Assembly (NCBI GenBank): GCA_027297485.1
Contig: JAPUHZ010000137.1
Location: forward strand, 1 to 8,913
From: Deltaproteobacteria bacterium
GTDB taxonomy: Bacteria > Desulfobacterota_B > Binatia > UBA9968
Length of the DNA: 8,913 nucleotides
Reading direction: 5' to 3'
Within the stretch, counting starts at the first letter, position 1; each line of letters starts with the position of its first letter. The notes under the pieces are model-generated. The model was not told the origin of the DNA, did not search any database, and saw nothing but the letters and a program-made list of their open reading frames with translations. The translations under genes were made by a program, and so were the position numbers. This document shows positions 1-5,389 of this stretch, one piece after another.

Positions 1-10
1 TACGACTGCT

Positions 11-48
11 AATCTTCCAGGACAGGCTTCAAGCGGCCCTGGAAGATT
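11..48. repeat. Perfect 11-bp inverted repeat (stem-loop)
   Basis: AATCTTCCAGG at 11-21 is exactly reverse-complemented by CCTGGAAGATT at 38-48, leaving a 16-base loop. No T-run follows the right arm, so it is not a classical intrinsic terminator. It may close an upstream gene outside the window or be an intergenic repeat. Nothing else is recognisable in 1-90. Confidence 0.6.
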
Positions 49-93
49 TCCTCACAAGTAATTCCTTCCAAACAAAGAGCCCTAGGAATTTCA

Positions 94-136
94 TAAAAAA
101 AATAGCTTGACAGCGACCGTCGGAGGGAGATATTTT
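94..136 (+). promoter_or_regulatory. Candidate sigma70-type promoter of the minor pilin operon
   Basis: A perfect -35 box TTGACA lies at 107-112, preceded by an A-tract (about 95-102) that could act as an UP element. A -10 candidate TATTTT at 131-136 (18-base spacer, 4 of 6 matches) or GATATT at 129-134 (16-base spacer, 4 of 6) follows. Transcription would begin near 141-145, only a few bases before the ATG at 147, so the mRNA would be leaderless or nearly so. That would explain the missing Shine-Dalgarno at normal spacing. Inferred from sequence only. Confidence 0.5.
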
Positions 137-144
137 CTCCCTCC
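122..144. promoter_or_regulatory. Perfect 9-bp dyad over the -10 region and start site of the pilin operon
   Basis: GGAGGGAGA at 122-130 is exactly reverse-complemented by TCTCCCTCC at 136-144 around the 5-base loop TATTT. The dyad covers the putative -10 box and ends two bases before the ATG at 147. It could be an operator for a dimeric regulator. If transcription starts further upstream, it could instead be an RNA hairpin that buries the only Shine-Dalgarno-like tract (GGAGGGAG). The symmetry is directly visible; its role is inferred. Confidence 0.5.
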
Positions 145-146
145 CC

Positions 147-620
147 ATGGCCAGAAGGCAAAAAAGGTCCCTTTTCTTATTCCGCTCTGGTTTTACCCTA
201 TTGGAAATAATGGCGGCCATAGCCATCACGGGCATCCTGGCAGCCATCGCTATCCCCAACTGGGGGAGTTTAATTTCGACCTACCGTTTGAATGCGGCCG
301 GCCGCCAGCTCTATGCCGACCTGCAGCGGGCGCGGATGCGGGCTGTAATGGAGAACACTACATTTAGGATTGTCTCCTCGGCCGGAAGTAACACCTATAC
401 ATTTCAGCGGGAGGGGACTGTTTTAGAGACCAAGCCTCTCCCTGTAGGAATTAGTATCCTGGCCGATTCGACGAGAAGCTTTACCTCCCGCGGCACCGCC
501 TCTAGTGGCAGAATCCGGCTTTGCAACTCCTCTAAGGACGAGCGCACTGATGTGGTGGTGAATGGCGTCGGGAGGGTCAGAATCTGCCGACTGAATAGCT
601 GTAGTGCGCCGAATTGCTGA
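147..620 (+). CDS. FimT/GspH-family type IV minor (pseudo)pilin
   Basis: Predicted minor pilin of 157 residues, initiating or decorating a type IV pilus in the periplasm. A basic leader (residues 1-15, MARRQKR at its start) is followed by the prepilin peptidase site Gly15|Phe16-Thr-Leu-Leu-Glu20. The conserved Glu at mature position 5 is present, and a hydrophobic helix runs to about residue 39, ending IAIPN. The next segment (AAGRQLYADLQRARMRAVMEN) is typical of the GspH/FimT N-terminal helix. The C-terminus carries four Cys, suggesting disulfides. An in-frame stop at 108-110 and the lack of another standard start support ATG 147. The ATG has no Shine-Dalgarno at normal distance; GGAGG lies about 20 bases away, inside a dyad. 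It is the first gene of a four-gene pilin run and ends 10 bases before the PilV-like ATG. FimU/FimT versus GspH cannot be separated here, but the pilV-pilW-pilX neighbours favour a T4P role. Confidence 0.88.
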   Translation: MARRQKRSLFLFRSGFTLLEIMAAIAITGILAAIAIPNWGSLISTYRLNAAGRQLYADLQRARMRAVMENTTFRIVSSAGSNTYTFQREGTVLETKPLPVGISILADSTRSFTSRGTASSGRIRLCNSSKDERTDVVVNGVGRVRICRLNSCSAPNC

Positions 621-630
621 TTGGCGAGAT

Positions 631-1017
631 ATGAAAGCAAGAAGAAAGACAGGGACAGAGACAGGGGCAGAGGCGGGCTTTACGCTGATCGAGGTTCTGG
701 TGGCGATTGCCATAATCGCCGTCGGAGTCTTAGGCCTGGCCGTCAACACCGTCTCGGTCACACAGGGTAATCGTATTAGTGCCAGTACTACTATTGCCAT
801 TAACCTGGCGCAGGAAAAGATCGAGGAGATCAAGGCCCAGAGCTCTTTTGCCAACGAGACCGTTACAGACAGCCCTAGGGGAGCTATCTTTACCCGCACC
901 TGGGTCATAAGCGATTCTCCAGAGGCCAACTTAAAGCAGATCGATGTCACGGTCTCCTGGACAGAGTATGGAGTAAGCCGTTCCGTAGCGCTCAACACTT
1001 ATGTTTTTACAGGCTAA
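631..1017 (+). CDS. pilV: PilV-like type IV pilus minor pilin / modification protein
   Basis: Predicted inner-membrane-anchored minor pilin, 128 residues from ATG 631. The leader MKARRKTGTETGAEAG is followed by the cleavage site Gly16|Phe17-Thr-Leu-Ile-Glu21 and a long hydrophobic helix (VLVAIAIIAVGVLGLAV). The segment with INLAQEKIEEIKAQ is typical of the PilV family (the LA..KIEE motif after the helix). An in-frame GTG at 604 would extend it by nine residues and overlap the upstream gene by 17 bases. ATG 631 gives a normal short leader and a 10-base gap, so I prefer it. Neither start has a strong Shine-Dalgarno. Second gene of the operon; its 3' end overlaps the next gene by 17 bases. The C-terminal domain is short and I see no further motif. 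Confidence 0.85.
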   Translation: MKARRKTGTETGAEAGFTLIEVLVAIAIIAVGVLGLAVNTVSVTQGNRISASTTIAINLAQEKIEEIKAQSSFANETVTDSPRGAIFTRTWVISDSPEANLKQIDVTVSWTEYGVSRSVALNTYVFTG

Positions 1018-1687
1018 TGACACCGTAGGTGGGCGCTGTTTAAGGGATAGCCGGGGCTTTACCCTCGCCGAGCTTTTGGTGGCGAGCGTTTTTGCCCTGA
1101 CGGTTCTGGGGACCCTCTACGGCTTTTACCGCACCCAGATCCATAGCTTAAAATTGCAGGAGAAGAGGACTGAGGTCTTGGAGACAGCCCGTGCGGCCAT
1201 GGAATTTATGGTACGGGAGATCAGGAATGCAGGGAATTGGCCAAGTACCGGCGGGACGCCTCCGCCAGAAACTAATCCTACGACTGATGATCCGGAAGCA
1301 GATGCAGATACAGTCTGCAATAGGATTTATGCGGCAACAGCCACTTCCATTCGTATCCAGACAGATTTAAACGAAGACAGCGATTGTGCCGATACTCATG
1401 AAACTATCCTTTATCAGTATAATTCTGCTAGCAAGAAGATCATTCGAAACTCTGTTACGAGCCCAATTGCGAGCAACGTGGAGATCCCCACTGGAAGCGA
1501 TTTTATGACCTATTATAGCGCGGGGAGTACGACTCCCCTTACCCAGCCCATTTCCGACCTTAGCACTATCAAGAGGGTCAAGATCACCTTTGAAGTAAAA
1601 GTGGACGATCCAACCCCCCAGGGAAAGGCAGCGGGGAGAAAAATAACAACGACCCTGGTTTCTAATGTCTTCTTCAGAAATAGTTGA
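1001..1687 (+). CDS. pilW: PilW-like type IV pilus minor pilin
   Basis: Predicted minor pilin of 228 residues that would join FimT-, PilV- and PilX-like proteins in the pilus tip or priming complex. The leader is MFLQANDTVGG to Arg18; cleavage is expected at Gly19|Phe20-Thr-Leu-Ala-Glu24, with Glu at mature position 5, followed by a hydrophobic helix. The segment ARAAMEFMVREIRNAG is characteristic of PilW-family proteins. Downstream, an acidic loop with DLNEDSDC (about residues 121-128) sits where PilW relatives often carry an Asp/Gly-rich, possibly calcium-binding loop; that function is inferred. ATG 1001 lies inside the end of pilV with no Shine-Dalgarno, which points to translational coupling. 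The only other ATG nearby (1017) is out of frame and stops at once. Confidence 0.85.
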   Translation: MFLQANDTVGGRCLRDSRGFTLAELLVASVFALTVLGTLYGFYRTQIHSLKLQEKRTEVLETARAAMEFMVREIRNAGNWPSTGGTPPPETNPTTDDPEADADTVCNRIYAATATSIRIQTDLNEDSDCADTHETILYQYNSASKKIIRNSVTSPIASNVEIPTGSDFMTYYSAGSTTPLTQPISDLSTIKRVKITFEVKVDDPTPQGKAAGRKITTTLVSNVFFRNS

Positions 1688-1717
1688 ATAGGAGTAATTC
1701 CTTAATAGGGAGACAGG

Positions 1718-2917
1718 ATGGCTTACCCAAAAGGAATAGGATGTGAACGGGGAATTGTCCTTGTGATGGTCCTTCTTATTATGGGTCTTCTCTCGGCCGT
1801 GGCGGCTGGTACACTCCTCTCGGGTCAGATCGATCTACGCATCAGCGCCAACCTCAAAACCAGGACCCAGGCTTTTTATATTGCAGAGGCGGGCCTGCAT
1901 CGTGCTTGGCAGGAGATGGCGGATGGTGACGGGACAGACGATTTTGTGGCTGTTTTTAGTGCCCAGGGAGCCACAACGCTTTTTAATAACACGAGCTTTA
2001 GCGGCGGGAGTTACGCTGTTACCGCGCGGGCTCTATCCGGATCGAATCCAAAGCGTATCAAAGTAACCTCCACGGGCTGCCTGCCGGCCGGAGATCCTTG
2101 TTCCTCCGGCAGCTCCAAAGTGGTCACAGAGGCCCAGTTTAAGCGTGCATCGTTGTTTCCATGTGCTGTCTGTGGCAAAGACAGTGTCAGTCTTTCCGGA
2201 GGGGCCAAAACCGATAGCTTTGATTCCAGAGTGGCTCCTTACGATGCCCTGACTGCTGGAAGCGATGGGGATGTGAGGAGTAACGGAGCTATCGTCTTGT
2301 CGGGAAACACCACTCAGATTAGGGGGGACGCCACGGCAGGAGGGACCGTTTCGATCCATGGAGGGGCGACGGTGACGGGAACAGTAACCAATAACGTCCC
2401 TCTGCGTGAATTCCCTTCGGTTACGCCGTGTGGCCCGCCCTACAGTAGCGGTAGCGGGATTACGGGAGGGAGCTATAGCTCTATCACTGGTGAGTTAAGG
2501 GGAACGGGTGGTGACGCTATAGTCCTTGCTGATGGGACCTACTGCTTTAGCAGTGTCACCTTGGGCGGGGGCAGCACCCTTACGGTGAATGGTCCGGTGA
2601 CCATAAACGTAACTGCTGATAGCGACTTTACTGGCGGGGGTGTCACTAATACAACGACCATTGCGGAGAACTTCAAAATCTTATCTAGCCTTGCATCATC
2701 CAGCCAGGGGATCAGGGTTTCCGGCGGGGGCCAGGCTTATATGGTCATCTATGCCCCTGACGGAAGATTGAAGGTTGTAGGAGGAGGCAACATTTTCGGG
2801 TCGGTGGTGGGAAAGATAGTCGAAAGCGCTGGCGGTGTAAGATTTCACTACGACAAGAGACTGGAAGATAACCAAGACGGGGGGGTAGTCATGCTTACCT
2901 GGGTCGAGCTATTTTGA
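1718..2917 (+). CDS. PilX-N-terminal-domain minor pilin with long Gly/Thr-rich C-terminal domain
   Basis: Predicted pilus assembly protein of 399 residues, about twice the size of the classical Pseudomonas PilX. The N-terminus has the PilX_N layout: Arg11-Gly12|Ile13, hydrophobic helix VLVMVLLIMGLLSAVAAG, a segment with ISANLKTRTQAF, and the hallmark AEAGL at 56-60. Mature position 5 is Met rather than Glu, as is common for PilX/GspK-type pseudopilins. A CxxC lies at Cys149/Cys152. From about residue 245 a beta-rich, Gly/Ser/Thr-rich stretch contains DGTYCF (272-277) and GPVTINV (292-298). This resembles the extracellular beta-helix-like domain often fused to PilX_N in deltaproteobacterial proteins (DUF7305-type, from memory). 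GGGAGA ahead of ATG 1718 serves as Shine-Dalgarno. Last gene of the pilin operon. A substrate- or surface-binding role for the C-terminal domain is speculative. Confidence 0.85.
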   Translation: MAYPKGIGCERGIVLVMVLLIMGLLSAVAAGTLLSGQIDLRISANLKTRTQAFYIAEAGLHRAWQEMADGDGTDDFVAVFSAQGATTLFNNTSFSGGSYAVTARALSGSNPKRIKVTSTGCLPAGDPCSSGSSKVVTEAQFKRASLFPCAVCGKDSVSLSGGAKTDSFDSRVAPYDALTAGSDGDVRSNGAIVLSGNTTQIRGDATAGGTVSIHGGATVTGTVTNNVPLREFPSVTPCGPPYSSGSGITGGSYSSITGELRGTGGDAIVLADGTYCFSSVTLGGGSTLTVNGPVTINVTADSDFTGGGVTNTTTIAENFKILSSLASSSQGIRVSGGGQAYMVIYAPDGRLKVVGGGNIFGSVVGKIVESAGGVRFHYDKRLEDNQDGGVVMLTWVELF

Positions 2918-3002
2918 CAGGGAGAAAAGAGCACTCATGCCTCTCCGACCGCATCCGCTGGATACCTCTGGAACTATCCCATTCCTGAAGGGAAAACGCA
3001 AC

Positions 3003-3031
3003 TTTACATCATTAAGAAGAGATGTTAAACT
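3003..3031 (+). promoter_or_regulatory. Candidate promoter for the receiver-domain gene
   Basis: TTTACA at 3003-3008 (5 of 6 matches to -35) is followed after 17 bases by TAAACT at 3026-3031 (4 of 6 matches to -10). The site lies in the 197-base gap between the PilX-like gene and the receiver gene and would give a leader of about 75 bases. Inferred only. Confidence 0.35.
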
Positions 3032-3114
3032 GAATAATCTGTTGAGTAACGGAATGAGATTAACACGCAGGAATTGCCTCTATCCGTAGGTGAGTGAGGA
3101 AAGGTAGGGGGACT

Positions 3115-3501
3115 ATGGACCCAAAAAAGACTACTATCATGGTGGTCGATGATAACCCGGATATTATAAACATCGTCAAGACCATTCTGGAAGGCAAAGG
3201 GTACAACGTGGTGGGCGCCTTAAGCGGGCAGGAGCTTTTGACCCATTTGGAAAACCAAAAGCCTGACCTTATTATTCTTGACATAATGATGCCCCAGATG
3301 GATGGCCTGGAGGTATTGACACGACTTAAAGGCGCCAGCGAGACTTCGTCCATTCCCGTGATCCTGCTGACAGCAAAGGTCCAGTACGAGGATGTCTTAG
3401 GAGGCTACAAACTGGGGGCGGATTATTATATCACCAAACCCTTTACCAGCACTCAGCTAGTCAACGGTATCAATCTCCTCCTGGGAGAGGGGAAGTCCTA
3501 G
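3115..3501 (+). CDS. Stand-alone CheY-like response regulator (single REC domain)
   Basis: A 128-residue receiver domain with no output domain. It would accept phosphate from a histidine kinase or phosphotransfer protein and signal by protein contact in the cytoplasm. Conserved residues are all present: acidic pair Asp12-Asp13, phospho-acceptor Asp56 (LIILDIMMPQMDG), switch Thr86 (ILLTA) and Lys108 (ITKPF). ATG 3115 is chosen because the purine-rich tract with AAAGG (3100-3104) and GGGGG (3107-3111) lies ahead of it. An in-frame GTG at 3094 would add an unlikely MRKGRGT extension. No kinase lies in the window. The position after a minor pilin operon suggests, without proof, a PilG/PilH-like role in pilus motility. 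A DivK- or Spo0F-like relay role is equally possible. Confidence 0.9.
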   Translation: MDPKKTTIMVVDDNPDIINIVKTILEGKGYNVVGALSGQELLTHLENQKPDLIILDIMMPQMDGLEVLTRLKGASETSSIPVILLTAKVQYEDVLGGYKLGADYYITKPFTSTQLVNGINLLLGEGKS

Positions 3502-3514
3502 ACAAATCCCGTCA

Positions 3515-3562
3515 ATAGTCAATCGTTAATCGATGGGCGAATGACCATTGACGATCGACTAT
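3515..3562. repeat. Imperfect inverted repeat between receiver gene and tmk (first of two)
   Basis: The arms at 3515-3533 and 3544-3562 are inverted copies with four mismatches in 19, around a 10-base loop. Both arms share the word ATAGTC followed by ATCGT after one variable base. The right arm has no T-tail, so intrinsic termination is uncertain. It starts 13 bases after the receiver stop codon and may mark the 3' end of that transcript. Confidence 0.55.
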
Positions 3563-3598
3563 CCTTCTGAAACCTCGGTGATTGGTCTTTAGTTTTTG

Positions 3599-3636
3599 GT
3601 TTTTAGTCCAACGGCCGACGGCGAACAACTAAAAAC
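3599..3636. repeat. Perfect 9-bp inverted repeat just upstream of tmk
   Basis: GTTTTTAGT at 3599-3607 is exactly reverse-complemented by ACTAAAAAC at 3628-3636 around a GC-rich 20-base loop. A near-repeat of the left arm word (TTTAGTTTTTGG) lies just before it. The right arm ends five bases before the tmk GTG, where a Shine-Dalgarno would be expected and none is visible. It could limit tmk translation or be a remnant of a repeat insertion. Confidence 0.55.
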
Positions 3637-3641
3637 TGTTT

Positions 3642-4301
3642 GTGATTCGATTGATCTCTTTCGAAGGTGGTGATGGATCGGGAAAGACCACGCAACTCAA
3701 GTTGCTGGAGAGCTGTCTTCTCGCCCGGGGTGAGGCCTGTTTGTGTACCCGGGAACCGGGGGGGACAACCCTCGGGGAAATGATTCGGCGATTTCTCCTG
3801 GAGGTTGGGGTGAAAGAGATATCTTCCCCGACCGAACTCTTTCTTTATCTAGCCGACCGGGCACAGCATGTCCAAGAAGTCATTCAACCTGCCCTTAAGA
3901 GCGGGAGACTTGTCTTGTGTGACCGGTTCACCGATTCCACCCTGGCCTACCAGGGCTATGGTCGTGGGGTCGATCTCGACATGCTCCGACGTCTTAACCA
4001 GGTTGCCAGCCGCGGGATCACGCCCGCTCTAACCTTTCTCTTGGATTGTCCAGTTGAAGTCGGTTTGTCGCGTACGGCCCTGAGAGTTGCGGAACAGAAA
4101 GTCGGTAAGAGGCGGGAAGATAGATTTGAACGGGAGAAGGTGGAGTTTCACGAAAGGGTACGGAAAGGCTTTCTAGAGCTAGCTCGGGCAGAACCGAACC
4201 GTATTTATGTCCTGGACGCTTCCCACCCTATCCAGGAAGTGCACGAAGAGATTAAGAAGATTGTGGATGAGAAACTGGCAACTCGACACAATGCAAAGTG
4301 A
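3642..4301 (+). CDS. tmk: Thymidylate kinase (dTMP kinase)
   Basis: Phosphorylates dTMP to dTDP with ATP in cytoplasmic dTTP synthesis. It has 219 residues, close to the usual family length of about 205-215. Motifs: P-loop GGDGSGKTT (9-17), TREPGGT (36-42) with the dTMP-contacting Arg, and the DRF/DSTLAYQG signature starting at Asp94. A basic LID segment follows (GKRREDRFE). With no Arg in the P-loop and Arg in the LID, it fits the type II (E. coli-like) class. The start is GTG 3642: the reading MIRLISFEGGDG puts the P-loop at the usual distance, although no Shine-Dalgarno is seen. The C-terminal residues and the stop codon lie inside the left arm of a long AT-rich inverted repeat. First gene of the tmk-holB-metG-tatD cluster. 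Confidence 0.95.
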   Translation: MIRLISFEGGDGSGKTTQLKLLESCLLARGEACLCTREPGGTTLGEMIRRFLLEVGVKEISSPTELFLYLADRAQHVQEVIQPALKSGRLVLCDRFTDSTLAYQGYGRGVDLDMLRRLNQVASRGITPALTFLLDCPVEVGLSRTALRVAEQKVGKRREDRFEREKVEFHERVRKGFLELARAEPNRIYVLDASHPIQEVHEEIKKIVDEKLATRHNAK

Positions 4302-4382
4302 AATTTCAAAATCAAAATCCCTGAAAGAAATGAATCCAACGTTTCCCTTCAAATTTTCATTTTTCAGTTTGCACTTTGCATT
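4290..4382. repeat. Long imperfect inverted repeat spanning the tmk-holB junction
   Basis: AATGCAAAGTG at 4290-4300 is exactly reverse-complemented by CACTTTGCATT at 4372-4382. Pairing continues inward, after one bulged base, over a further 18 positions (4301-4318 against 4353-4370) with four mismatches. This leaves a loop of about 34 bases. The stem would be AT-rich and about 29 bp long. It contains the tmk stop codon and ends 20 bases before the holB ATG. It may influence coupling or processing between the two genes, or be a dispersed intergenic repeat. Confidence 0.65.
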
Positions 4383-4402
4383 TTGAATTGAGAGCGGAAG
4401 AG

Positions 4403-5389
4403 ATGCCTTTCTCCGACATACTGGGTCACAAGAAGCAGTTAGAAACCCTCAGGTGGGGTCTGGAAAAGGACCGCCTGCATCATGCCTATCTTTTTTTAGG
4501 ACCTGAGGGCGTCGGGAAAAGGACCATAGCCCTCTCTTTGGCGATGGCAATCCAGTGTCAGGAGAGGGTTCACGATTTTTGCGACGGGTGTGCCGACTGC
4601 GCCCGGGTCCGGACCGGTAATCACCCTGATGTCCGCGTGGTCGGACCCTTAACAGGGAAAAAAGAGATCAGCATTCAGCAGGTCAGAGAGCTAGAGAGGG
4701 AATTAAGCTTCCGTTCTTTTTCCGGCGGGAAAAAAATAGTGGTTTTAGATCCTGCCTCCCTGATGAATCCCTCTGCCCAGAACGCTTTGTTGAAAACCCT
4801 GGAGGAACCTCCCGGGGACTCTCTCCTGATTCTGGTTTCCACCAGCAGCGGAAGGCTCCTCCCCACCTTGCTCTCCCGCTGTCTTCGTCTCTCTTTTGCC
4901 CCCCTCCCGGTGGAACTTGTGGCAAGGTTTTTGGTTTCTCATAAGGGCATGAAGCAAGAGGAAGCAGAGTTTTTGGCAGCCATGACAATGGGAAGTCTGG
5001 GAAAGGCCGCCAGCCCCGACATGGAGCAACTTGTGAAGAGAAGGAGGGTATGGGCAGATCGGATAGGCTCTCTAATACAGGGGGGTTATAGGGAGGGGGT
5101 AACCCTGGCCGAGGAGCTTGCAGGAGTCCGGGAGGATTCCTTACAGTTCCTGGAGTGGGCTGGGGGGTGGTATCGGGATATCCTGGTTTATTCTGTTACC
5201 GGGAGCAGCCAGGGTCTATGCAATCTCGACATGGTGGAAAACATTAAGCAGCAGGCAGCCCTTTATAGTTTGGAGCGGATTCTTTTCCTCTTGTCTCAGG
5301 CCGGCAGGACCATAGCGGGAATCCGGAGAAACTTCAATCGCCGTATGGCCCTGGAAAACTTCTTTGCACAAGTGGTTAGGATGCATTGA
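4403..5389 (+). CDS. holB: DNA polymerase III delta-prime subunit (clamp loader)
   Basis: AAA+-type clamp-loader subunit of 328 residues that helps load the beta sliding clamp at replication forks. Walker A GPEGVGKRT is at 33-41. The four-Cys zinc site is Cys52, Cys60, Cys63 and Cys66. The family signature NALLKTLEEPP follows a Walker B-like strand (IVVLDPAS) lacking the catalytic Glu, as is usual for the non-hydrolysing delta-prime subunit. The SRC motif is at 158-160. ATG 4403 is chosen because MPFSDILGHKKQ matches the normal N-terminus. An in-frame TTG at 4376 would add nine residues encoded by the inverted repeat. The nearby purine stretch (GAGAGCGGAAG) offers a modest Shine-Dalgarno. Its stop TGA overlaps the metG ATG by one base. 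DnaX-type proteins are excluded by length and the missing Walker B Glu. Confidence 0.93.
   Translation: MPFSDILGHKKQLETLRWGLEKDRLHHAYLFLGPEGVGKRTIALSLAMAIQCQERVHDFCDGCADCARVRTGNHPDVRVVGPLTGKKEISIQQVRELERELSFRSFSGGKKIVVLDPASLMNPSAQNALLKTLEEPPGDSLLILVSTSSGRLLPTLLSRCLRLSFAPLPVELVARFLVSHKGMKQEEAEFLAAMTMGSLGKAASPDMEQLVKRRRVWADRIGSLIQGGYREGVTLAEELAGVREDSLQFLEWAGGWYRDILVYSVTGSSQGLCNLDMVENIKQQAALYSLERILFLLSQAGRTIAGIRRNFNRRMALENFFAQVVRMH

Noticed and set aside
11..60. Intrinsic terminator for a gene upstream of the window
   Set aside because: The stem is good, but no T-run follows the right arm. I keep it only as an inverted repeat.
604..630. GTG 604 as the pilV start
   Set aside because: It adds nine residues to the leader and overlaps the upstream gene. 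ATG 631 gives a normal prepilin leader.
2937..3089. Possible 50-codon ORF (ATG 2937 to TAG 3087) between the PilX-like gene and the receiver gene
   Set aside because: The product is basic with no recognisable motif, the purine tract before it is poorly spaced, and the candidate promoter for the receiver gene lies inside it. Probably chance.
3502..4402. CRISPR array or phage attachment site suggested by repeated words around tmk
   Set aside because: The repeats are single inverted pairs of differing sequence, with no regular spacers, tRNA gene or integrase.
4683..5029. Minus-strand open frames inside holB
   Set aside because: They are antisense shadows of a well-supported gene, with low-complexity products.
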